Below, piece after piece: positions 45,560 through 64,000 of a DNA stretch of 64,000 bases. The position numbers and the translations under genes are program-made. The DNA is from Chaunax sp. Z400. Lineage: Eukaryota; Chordata; Actinopteri; Lophiiformes; Chaunacidae. Numbering within the stretch: the first letter of the stretch is position 1; every line of letters starts with the position of its first letter. Location: NCBI GenBank assembly GCA_037577475.1, contig CM075184.1:11427594-11491593 (forward strand), given 5' to 3'. The notes beneath the pieces were generated by a model that saw only the letters and a list, made by a program, of their open reading frames with translations, made no database searches and was not told where the DNA came from.

Positions 45560-45721
45560 ACGATCCAAACACACACGCGCGCACACTCTGGTGGGAGGAG
45601 CTGAGCGTCGCGCTGCTCTGAGTTCGTCACTTAGCTAAACACTGCGAATGAGGGGTCTGCTTGTGTGCAGGAGACGGTTGGATAGAGAGCTGACCGTATT
45701 TACAGAGGCATTTGGAGAAGG
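45560..45721 (+). other. candidate first exon and CpG-rich promoter of an unidentified gene
   Basis: CpG dinucleotides are dense at 45552-45650 (ACACGCGCGCACAC, AGCGTCGCGCTGC), unlike the surroundings. An ATG at 45648 opens a frame of 24 codons (MRGLLVCRRRLDRELTVFTE then AFGE) that runs into the donor GGTAAGT; the exon would end at 45721. Further CpGs follow to about 45825. The next exon was not found within the window, so the first intron would exceed 18 kb. It could equally be a non-coding 5' exon. I do not recognise the peptide. Confidence 0.4.
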
Positions 45722-46202
45722 GTAAGTGGAGTAAACTGTCTCTATGTGTGAGAAAGTCTGTGTCGGCTACTGTCTACCTCCTCTGAGGGAGGGGGGGACA
45801 CTAACGTCAACGTTACCCTTCATAGGGCTGTGATACTCCTCTTTACACGCTATAACTTTGACTGCTAGTTCTTTGATAACGAAAACAATGATAGCAAATG
45901 CTCTGTGCGGTTATTTGTTTTGCTGTGATTTTGTAGCTAAGTTGTATTACATGTGAGTACGTGAGGTGCCTTAATAGAGAGCTTCATAAAACTTTTATCA
46001 GCTCTGTCACAACACTATCTGTTAGCTGGCTAGCTATCTGACCATTGTCTCCTCGGTATTCTTCCACTGCTGTCGCTACATCTTGTCTTTCTGATTGTAA
46101 TGGAAACTGCTGGCTCAAAAACAAAATGTAGCTACTTATTTCTACGATTATTTCAAGAAATGATACCAGAAAAGCGGCTATTCGAGTAGCCTAAACATAA
46201 AG
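45722..46202. other. sequence after the candidate first exon, no gene recognised
   Basis: CpG density falls after 45830. Sequence is otherwise featureless up to the Tc1 element. Confidence 0.4.
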
Positions 46203-46995
46203 ATGGAAACAAAATTATTCAACCTCTATTGCATAAAGCATATACAACATATACTATTTACCAGCTGTTAACAATAACCAGCTCAAACAAGAACAATTTA
46301 AATCTCTCAATATAACAGTGTTTTTCCCAAGTATAACACAAAATTCTACCTTTACTGACGGACTCAAAATGATTCACCCCCTGAGTGACAAGTACTTTGT
46401 AGAGCATCCTTTAGCTGCGATGACCTGCTGTTAAAGGGATGCATAGCCAGACACCAGCTTCTGGCAGCATTCCTGAGGAATCTTAGCCCATTCCTCAAGG
46501 GCAAAGGCCTCCAGTTCTGTAATATTCCTGGGTTTCTGTGCTGCTACAACTTTCTTCAAATCCCACCACAGATTTTCTATGGGATTCAAGTCAGGTGACT
46601 GTGACGGCCACTCTAGAATGTTCCAGGACTTCTTCTGAAACCAAGCCATGGTGGACTTTGAGATATGCATGGGATCATTGTCCTTTTTGAATGGCCTATG
46701 ACGCCTAATCTTCAGCTTGCTCACAGATGAGATATTTTCTTCTAGAATTTCCTGATTCTTGATGGAATCCATCTTACCCTCTACATGCTGCAGGTTTCCA
46801 GTGCCTGAAGAAGCAAAGTAGCCCCAGAGCATCGCCACCGCCATGCATCATGGTAGGTAGGGTGTGGTTTCCTGCATATGCTTCATTCGTCCTCCTCCAG
46901 ACATACCGCTGATCCATAGGTCTGAAAAGTTACACTTTCATTTTATCGCTGCACAGAACAGCATCCCATAACTGAGCAACTTTTCTTCTAACTGT
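46203..46995 (-). mobile_element. Tc1-like transposon, decayed, C-terminal half of transposase
   Basis: Minus frame 46431-46844 (137 codons) begins MAVAMLWGYFASSGTGNLQH, has KKDNDPMHISKST around the second catalytic Asp, then WPSQSPDLNPIENLWWDLKK with the Glu of the DD34E triad. It ends before the normal C-terminus is complete. The N-terminal half with the paired DNA-binding domain is absent. The left end ACAAAATTATTCAACC is the kind of terminal sequence seen in these elements. Confidence 0.85.
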
Positions 46996-47502
46996 AATAC
47001 TGAAAAGTACATTGTAATTCAGCAATGAGTTTGTCAGAAGTCCCAATAAGAATGTCGCCATACTATTACAGTGACTCCATAGCAAAAATAACATGACAGC
47101 AACTGCTGGACCACACAGTCAACAGAGTACTGCAGGTATGAATTTAAAGATTATTGATTAAAAATGCCAATACCAACCATATGTCCCTTCAAGGACCTGC
47201 AGACACCCTTTAAGAAATCACCAGCAGAATCAGTTACCACAATCAACACCACAAACAACAGCGAATCAAACACTGTCCATATGTCCTGCAATGTATGAAC
47301 TTTGCACACAGTGTAATGGAATCTGTGGGGAAGTTATGGTAGGCCTAACTACAATTTGCTTTTTGATAAAGGCAATAGCTGTTAGGTCAGATGTTAATTT
47401 GTTTTAAAGTAATAGTATGAAAATTTGGATAAAGTAATCTGGTTTTGAAGGCTAGGTTGAAGTTTTTTCAAGTCTTATCATGACCAAAAGTATGGGTGTT
47501 TT

Positions 47503-47790
47503 ACCTCCGCCAAGGAGGTTGTTTTCACTCGTGTCCGTTTGTTTGTTTGTTTGTTGGTTGGTTGGTTTGTCAGCAGGATTACCCAAAAACTGAGCTTGGT
47601 GGGAGGATGGATCTAGGGCCAGAATAGACCCCATTAAAGTTTGGTGCAGATCCAGATGAAGGGGCTGATCCTGGATGTTTTCTTTCTTTAACATTAATCA
47701 TTGGCATTTTTCAACAGTTTTTTTTTAATTTCTCAGGGAATAAGGCATGGATCTTGATTAATAAAAAAATCAGTATATGTTTTTGTTTGT
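47503..47790 (+). repeat. CCTTGGCGG-end repeat, copy 6 with the left end
   Basis: Starts ACCTCCGCCAAGGAGGTT, then a GTTTGTTTGTTTGTT run, CAGCAGGATTACCCAAAAAC, GGTGGGAGGATGGATCTAG, TTTGGTGCAGATCCAGATGA, and TTTCTCAGGGAATAAGGCAT. This is the best preserved left half in the window. Confidence 0.75.
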
Positions 47791-56905
<9,115 letters not shown>

Positions 56906-57366
56906 TAGCTGGGTTTACATGGACCTCTTTATTTAGATTAAATCAGTTTAAAAGCTCAATCAGAATGAAAATGCATTCCATTTAAAAATTCCATTCGGTT
57001 GCAGAGGGGTAATATAAACCTTTTCTCAAACTGATCGGAAGAGCAACCGTACCATGGAATGGGATATCTACTGGTCTCTTTCATTGCTTCCAGTATGAGT
57101 AAGACTACGTTACTATCATGCTGCAGCTTTATTAAAAGCACCCAATAACAGCAAAAATTGCACCGATCATCTTCTGGTAAAACGCGCGAAACATACGTCA
57201 CTTCCATCACTTCTGCGCATGTCACACAGCTGTTCCGATTAAATGTGGTGGTGCATGTAAACAGCAGATCGTATTAGATCACAACTCATGTAAACAATTG
57301 AGACAAAACCTTCAATCGTAATGATTTCAATCAGAATGAAGAAAAGTGTCCATGTAAACCCAGCTA
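56906..57366. mobile_element. 461-bp element with perfect 19-bp inverted ends
   Basis: TAGCTGGGTTTACATGGAC (56906-56924) and GTCCATGTAAACCCAGCTA (57348-57366) are perfect inverse copies. If the outer TA pair is the target duplication, this fits Tc1/mariner-type insertion; the flanks offer no longer duplication. The interior carries AATCAGAATGA on the same strand near both ends (56957 and 57330) and no transposase frame, so it is a MITE. Confidence 0.75.
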
Positions 57367-60300
57367 CTTTGAAGTGTTAGCTGTGTAAACACTAGCTTGG
57401 AATGATAGGCTTAAAAAATGGATCAAAACACACACAATTGTTGTTGTATGTCACCCAGAAGAGACATACCAACCATCGGCCAGCTTCCACCACTTCAGCG
57501 TTCTCATTGGTAGTGTGAATGCAAGACAAGACGAGGCGGTTGAAGATTATCAGTTCTCAGAGGACAGCCAGCTATTCCTCTATTTGTTTGTAGCGGGTCC
57601 AGTTTTCAGCAAAGTCTTACTTTACTGATAAACCATCAAATCGTAGAGTAACTTTGGGCTATCCCGTCTACACTGCTGTCTATACAGATCATGCCCCATG
57701 TCTCTCATTCACATGAGCATTGCCTCTCTCTCTCTCTCTCTCTTATTTAATTAATACCCTGCCAAGTCTCCAAGCTGTAGATTCCAAATTTAGTTTATAA
57801 TCAACTCGATAACACATCCTAAGTGTCGCTGGACACAGCAGTAATAGCAGTTACTTTATAACCTCTCTCCGAGAGTCAGTCTGATCCTGGTGTCTGTTAT
57901 TTGGACTCCTTTAAAACCCCTCAATGTTTTTGTGTAATTGCCAACATAAGAGATCTAGTGTAAGACATCTGATAATGCGCTGATAAAAACAAATCAAATT
58001 CACAGAAACCTGCATGTGTACTACACATACAGCCAATGTCCCAGTGAGACAGGGGAAAGCACTATAGTTTTAACACTATATTTAGTTTTTAATCGATTAA
58101 TAATACCCACTAAGACTTATTTTAGTTTGATTTCTTTATTTTCTTTCAACATCAGCAATTTTTAGCTTTATTTTTTTGTTACTGTTGTCAAAGTATTGTA
58201 AAAAGTGTGTTTTCAGGGGGCTTTTTGTTTGGGAGCATTTGTGGTTGGAATTTATTTTATATTCTTGCCCTGGCAGAGCTGGAGTCTCCTTTGCTTCTTA
58301 TAAATATTATGCTGTACATGCTGCATGATTACAGTTTAGAAACGAGGCATGTTGCCAAGACAATCACTTCACCTCCGTATCATGGCTGAGAGATTTGCAG
58401 GGAAACACGTCAATGGCAGAGAGCATTTATCAGTATTTAAAGTTCAGCTGAAGACTGATTAGTGTTTTTTATGAAAAGAACAGAGAGTATGGAAACATAG
58501 CCATATTTTACAGGGCAGCTTGTGTTTCAATCTGTGTTGCAGGCATGACATCAGTGTCTCACTGTTGAGACAGGAAAATCTTATCCAACTCCCACTGTCA
58601 TAAAAGCAACACAATAATGAAATGACATCACAGTGGGCCAGTAATTAAATGAGCAGACTGCTGCCTTGGAGTTTTTATAAGGCTGGGAGATTGTGAGTAA
58701 CAGTGCAGCATGCTGGAGAATAGGATGTCGGTGAATGCAGCCCTGAAGCTATGGGCTTGTTGAGTGTGAAATTCACTCATTTATTGTTATGTTTTTTGTA
58801 AAAACATTGTGTTATCGTCATGCCTTGACCTAACGTTTATATCCAAACACTCACATAGATTTTTCGATACCCTTATCTACTAATAACGACTCATAATTAC
58901 AATGCGCCTCAATTTGATCACTGAGTTGGGTGGTATGGCAGATGACAGTTTAAGTCATCTAATCTCTCTGGCCTTCAGCCTGGCATTAAATAGCTGGGCT
59001 GCTGGTGGAAGGAAATGAATTTGATTATTTCATTTCAGGCAAAAACTCATTAGCTCAGTAACTGCCAAGCAGCAGAGGCCAGCATCGATACTCAGGCTGC
59101 ATGATACAAAAGGCTAGGCTGTCTGAATGTTGGTGATGAATTAATCGAAGTCCACACTCCTGCCAAGCCTGGCAGCAGACAGCAGCTGCACTTGGTTTTC
59201 TTGCTCCTGCCTTAGTCATGAGAGACATGTCCCTGCCTCAATAAGACACAGAAAAGGGTTAAGTATCATTTCAAGACAATGACTCTCAGGTTTTGTCATT
59301 GGGCAGATTTACAAGGAGACTCATTTGCAGCTGTCGTTGTTGGTTGTCAAAGATTTTGCATCGTGTCAGAGCATCATTTGCATAAGAAAATGCTAATTTC
59401 ATGCATTCATTCTTTTAAGTAGCTGCAGCTCCGTTATGTTTTTACATAAATTGTCATTCATTTTCTCTACATCAAAGAAAACTCATGTTCACAACGTGGG
59501 GAGGCTCGGCATATTGAGCATTACTCTAAAGAGGGAAGCGTTAAACACTTCAGCCAGTAAACAAGTCCGCTGATCGCACTCCACCTCCCTCAGGGAACAC
59601 GTCCACTGTACAGCCTAACTGTTAGCCATGCATAAGTTTCCCTAAGAACTTTTATAAAAACTCCATTTATGAGAACTTCAAAGAATGTCCGGGCTTGCTG
59701 TTGGGAGGAAGAATTTTATATCAGTCCGCTTCGTTATGCCTTGAGCAATAAACTCTCGCTCTCTCTCTCTCTCTCTCCCCTCCTTTCCCTCTCCCTCTCT
59801 CCCGCCCTCTCTCCCTCCCTCCCTCTCCTTGCTGATGGATACGATGCAAATAAGCTGCTGGAGGAACAAGGGCAAGATTTAGCAAAAAAAAGGGAAGTAC
59901 AGGAGAGCAAGGCAACGAGCTAAGATGAAGGGAAAGTAAAGTGAATGAATGTGAAAAATGAATAAAACATGTAATCTGTGTCATCAGTCCCTAACACTTT
60001 TGTAAACAGTCATGAAACTCTTTCATCTTCCAGCAAGTGACTAAAAATCTCACCACGACTGTTTCCATGCTGACAACCGGTTCAGCTCTATAACCTTCAA
60101 AACCAAAATTATCAATCTTGCAAGTCTTGGAGACAGTCACTTTATTGGTTACTTTATTCTACTGGTAGCAGAAGACTGGGAGAGTTGCTTAGTGGTGCAT
60201 GCTGGGAAGCAGCAGCTTGAAGTCTCACTGGTTCACTGTTAGAATGACTGGGAAGAGGTCACAGTGGGGTCAACACAATTAGAAATAAACTCATGGTCTT

Positions 60301-60805
60301 TAATGAGGAGGAGGGATGAAAGCCTTGCCAATTACTCTGTGCTGCTTGGTACTGAAAACAACCTGGTGTTATTAAGACTCAGCATGATTAACCTTCTGCA
60401 GCTCTGACTTTGTTTATTCTTTACATGAGAAGACATAGGGAGGGGGTTAATTAGTACTCATGATGTTGTAACTGTTTTCGATCATTTTTACACTTATGCT
60501 GTCCTTGTATATTTGGATTTATTTTGGTCTATGGCCTGGGTTTGAGGAGCCCTACCATGTTCTCTTGTTGACTGGATGCTAAGGATGAAGTGCATGGTAC
60601 TGTATGTGTGTGTCTGTACATTCAAGAGTTGCCAAACCATTATATGTTGAAGAATTAGAAGATTAGTTGCCTAAATGTTAAAAGTAGTCGATTGAGACAC
60701 ATTTTGCCACCAATTTTGGAGACAACTAACTTTTATTACTGGGAACACCAGTGCAATTGTGCAGATATATGACAGCCATTTAAGTTTTTTCATCATCATG
60801 TATTG
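57367..60805. other. long stretch without recognised exons
   Basis: No supported exon. Two parts (58520-58770 and 58920-59210) are complex, less AT-rich, and resemble conserved non-coding elements. A pyrimidine tract is at 59757-59830. Confidence 0.4.
59757..59830. repeat. polypyrimidine tract (CT/CCT-rich)
   Basis: About 74 bases almost only of C and T, a potential triplex-forming tract. A shorter CT run lies at 57725-57743. Confidence 0.9.
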
Positions 60806-61052
60806 TTTGAATCAAATGAATCAGCTTTATTGGTCACATACAATTATACAAAGTACAATGTAGCAAAATTGTCCTTTGCATTTGACCCATCCCTGAGGAG
60901 CAGTGGGCAGCCCTTGCGGCGCCCGGGGAGCAAACTGGGGTTCAGCATCTTGCTCAAGGATACTTCGACATGTGGACTGGAGGAACTGGGGATCGAACCA
61001 CCGATCTTCTGATAAGAGGAACACCGTTCTTACCACCCAAGCCACAACTGCC
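60806..61052 (-). repeat. tRNA-head SINE with a LINE-like tail (family 2)
   Basis: Read on the minus strand: tRNA head (B box GATCGAACCACC, 60991-61002), ATGTCGAAGTATCCTTGAGC, GATGCTGAACCCCAGTTTGC, then a different 3' part ending in GTGACCAATAAAGCTGATTC. The head and middle match family 1 (10183, 44333), the tail does not; it looks like a LINE 3' end. Confidence 0.75.
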
Positions 61053-61374
61053 ACTACCACACCACACCAAAAAACAAACAAAAAAACAACAACAAAAAAC
61101 ATGATTTTTATTACTGAAAACTTTTATCACTAAATTACTCTTGTACTTCACTCTGCAACACTTTCCTTTAGAATTAAAAAGCAAAACTTATTTTTAGTAA
61201 TGTAAATTGTCTATTACCAAAACATTTATCAGTAATACACCTAAGATTGATAAATATGAATATGTTCCATTGCATGTGGGCTCAGTATACTTTAAACAAT
61301 TATAATACCAATACCAGTTCCCTTAAAATTATACCGATGCCAATAGAAGAATTTATTTAAATTTTTAAAAACAA

Positions 61375-61570
61375 TTTGTTTTCATTCGTGTCCATCGGTT
61401 GGTTAGTTAGTTGGTTTGTTTGTCAGCAGGAGTACTTAAAAACTATAGGAGGAAGAACTTGGTTTATGGATGGGATGCAGGCTTTGGATAAAGGATCGGA
61501 TCCAGGCATTTTGCTCCACATTCTTTAACATTGCTAGATAAAGTATTTTTGACATTTTCCCATTGGGGGA
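61375..61570 (+). repeat. CCTTGGCGG-end repeat, copy 7
   Basis: TTTGTTTTCATTCGTGTCCA, GGTTTGTTTGTCAGCAGGAG and TTCTTTAACATTGCTAGATA follow the family's order; both ends are lost. Confidence 0.6.
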
Positions 61571-62110
61571 AACACACTTATTTGCTTTATTGTAGAGAGT
61601 TTTATGAGTAAATTTATTCCACCCCAATGTTTGTGCGGTAAATATGAAGCTACAGCCAACAAATTGTTAGCTTAGCATTAAGACTAGAAAGAGGAGGAAA
61701 TGGCTAATCTGTCCAAAGGTTACAAAATCCACCTACCCGTACCTTCAGTTGTCATTAATTAAATCATTTATGATATCTCATTTATTTAATACATGAAGTG
61801 TAAAAATGGAAAAGTGTGGGTTTATTTGAAGTCATGTGCTGGACCATGTCTTGACTATACACTCAAACTTCCTGGCAACCTCTCAGCGATAACAAGATGC
61901 ATGTTGTGTCTTTTGCACAGAGCCAGGCTAGCTGTTTCCCCCTCCTCCTCCAGTATCTATGATAAACCAAGATAACCATCTCCTTGTTCCATTTTACACT
62001 ACAGATAACCTAACCTAACTCCCAGTAAGAAAGCAAATAAGTGTATTTCCAAGAAATTCAAACTGTCCTTTCAAGCCTACCATAACCACGCCTTGGGTTG
62101 ATGTGTACAG
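61571..62110. other. no gene recognised
   Basis: Non-coding; no named repeat seen. Confidence 0.4.
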
Positions 62111-62116
62111 ACAGAG

Positions 62117-62400
62117 TGTGTTGTAATGAGAGAATGAGTTGCTACATGGGTCAATATATGTGTTTCCGGTACCGGGTCATGTATGTTTTTAGCCCGCGAC
62201 CTAATCATGTTCAGCTGTGTTAGCATTGGTGCACAATGTATATATGGTGACCGGTTTGTTATATAAACGGAGGTTGAGCATTCAAAACGTGTGTGGTTTT
62301 TGTGAGCGTCTGAAGTTACCACAGAGTGCATTGTCAATTTCTGTGATTGTAAATATCTTATAGATGAAATAAAGCCTTAGTGAAAGTAGTAACTGCTCCA
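62117..62400 (+). mobile_element. possible solo LTR or isolated promoter
   Basis: TATAAA box at 62262-62267 followed about 100 bases later by AATAAA at 62368-62373, with TG near the left border. This spacing is like that of an LTR. No coding region or second LTR is next to it. Confidence 0.3.
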
Positions 62401-64000
62401 GCTGTCAGACAGTTTTTAGCAACCAGAGAAGAAAACGTGTTTGTTTTCTACTCATCATACAGTCGGGTACAAAGTTCAATGTTCTTAATGTGTTGAGAAA
62501 TGTTAGATGTTTAGATGGAAACCCTTAGGCTCCATTTAACAAAACTACAAGAAGTGACACTCTGCTGTTGTATCGGCATGGCAGATATAAAATCCCATGC
62601 AACCTAACCTTGGAACAGTGTGTTTCACAGCCTCACAAAGCTTGGTCATGCTTCCAAAGATCCACAGGAATTGGATTTCATGGCTGAGATAAAGAGAGGA
62701 GCATTTGGCTGTGAGGTTTGCTCAGGGGGCTTAGCACTTATTGTTAAGAATACATCCTTTGTGTGTGTGTGTGTGTGGGGGGGGGTGGCTTTGAGAAAGT
62801 CAGAGTATGTATAGATTAGAAAACAACTGAGTTGTTTCATTGATGTTTGATAATTTTTCAAGCCTTTGGAAAAATAAATATAGAAATTAATTATATTAAA
62901 TAGAAAATACATAATGTGTAAATACCAAACTATTATTTTACAAGCTGAGGACCACAGATTTGAAAAAACATCCACCTTGTACCATCAAAGGAAAATCATA
63001 TATGAATCATACAGACTCATGCAGTACGTGACCCGTGTAGATTTTGCTTCAGGCTTTTGAGTTTACTGTGAAACTGTGTGGAAAAGCACTACATCCATTT
63101 TAATAAATCATGTGAAGACACTTGAAAATTGCCAGAGGTTAACTATTCAATAATGTAAAGAGACACAAGAGGATTCAGTCCTGAATTACCATAAAAATGT
63201 TTTCAAATTGTACTGCTTATTTTAGTAGATTAGGTGTGACTTTAATTTTGAATGTAATGACATTACACTACATAGCTCAGCCTTGCAGATGATTGTGAAA
63301 GTACTGCAGCCTGTTGTCTCATCCTGTGGTTTGTATTGATTTTTACGTCAGCCAGATAGAGTTTCTGCCATAGTAATATATTACATCTGCATTGATCAGG
63401 ACAACTTGTCTGGGAAGCACATCTACAATAGAAGGTTCTGTCATTGCTCCATAGACTCGGCACCCTGAGACACATTTATTATCATAAAAAGAGAAAATAG
63501 TCTATAATCAGTTGTGAAATTTGTAATCAATAAGTACTGTATATAGTCTGTTTTTAATTACAATAAGTAAACAGTTCTGTTCTTCCTAGGACGAGGTGAT
63601 ACAATCCCTTGGTAGTTACACTATCCTGATGGCATCTGGGCTTGTGGGTGGGAGACAGTGGAGCACTTTGATTAAATTCGGTTTTTCAAGCCGGCAATTG
63701 AATTCAAGATGATTTCATTTATATCTCAGTTTGAATGAATTTGATATTTAGAAACCATATTCAATATAAAAATGATTGGTTTCTGTTGTATATCCTTTTA
63801 ACAAGCCTTTGCAAATATGTGAAACTATAATGAAACAGGACTCTGGAAAAAAATATTTCTGTTACAGTATTTCACTATATATAACTTAACATGAGACATA
63901 AAACCAAAAACATCAGAAGAAGACATCAGACTGTTTGTAACAAACAGTGTTGTCAAAATGGAAGACTAAGGATCCACACATCTAAATATTGAATGTCATC
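62401..64000. other. no gene recognised to the window end
   Basis: AT-rich, with a (TG)n-G10 tract at 62759-62787 and no exon I can support. Confidence 0.4.

Noticed and set aside
59669..59923. Frame ending in a charged helix-like tail after a Leu-Ser stretch
   Set aside because: The middle is the polypyrimidine tract; no splice or family support.

Overview
The window is vertebrate nuclear DNA from a teleost fish. The genes have short exons with GT-AG introns, the background is AT-rich, and the interspersed repeats are typical of bony fish: Tc1-like and Ty3/gypsy elements, L2- and L1-type LINEs, tRNA-derived SINEs and short inverted-repeat elements. I cannot name the species.

The one intact gene is an ABC transporter of the ABCC (MRP) family on the + strand, 17361-39913. 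By hand I could place 30 coding exons, all with GT-AG borders and matching phases, giving a 1363-residue protein. It has the short MRP layout (no TMD0): TMD1-NBD1-TMD2-NBD2. Its sequence fits the ABCC11/ABCC12 branch, so I call it abcc12-like. Both nucleotide-binding domains carry the full set of motifs, with the asymmetric second-site residues usual in this family.

Left of the gene (1-17300) is a relic zone: a Myb/SANT-like gene of Harbinger-transposon type with a frameshift, two decayed LINE pieces, a broken first exon of a GPR37L1-like receptor on the - strand, a Ty3/gypsy remnant ending in an LTR, a possible solo LTR and several SINE-like repeats. The introns of the transporter have taken up many elements: an inverted-repeat element in intron 7, a TTAA-flanked 632-bp element in intron 12, a gypsy element nested in a Tc1 element in intron 17, and a 39-bp minisatellite in intron 21.

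Right of the gene (40700-64000) no complete gene is visible. A three-level nest of repeats lies at 43380-45545, its LINE flanked by a 17-bp target-site duplication. Just beyond it is a CpG-rich stretch ending in a good splice donor (45721), which I read as the possible first exon of another + strand gene whose remainder would lie far to the right. The following 18 kb is mostly non-coding, with a second Tc1 copy, a 461-bp element with perfect 19-bp inverted ends, a very long TG microsatellite, and several stretches that look like conserved regulatory elements but cannot be proven so without an alignment. No prokaryotic system, CRISPR array or operon is present.
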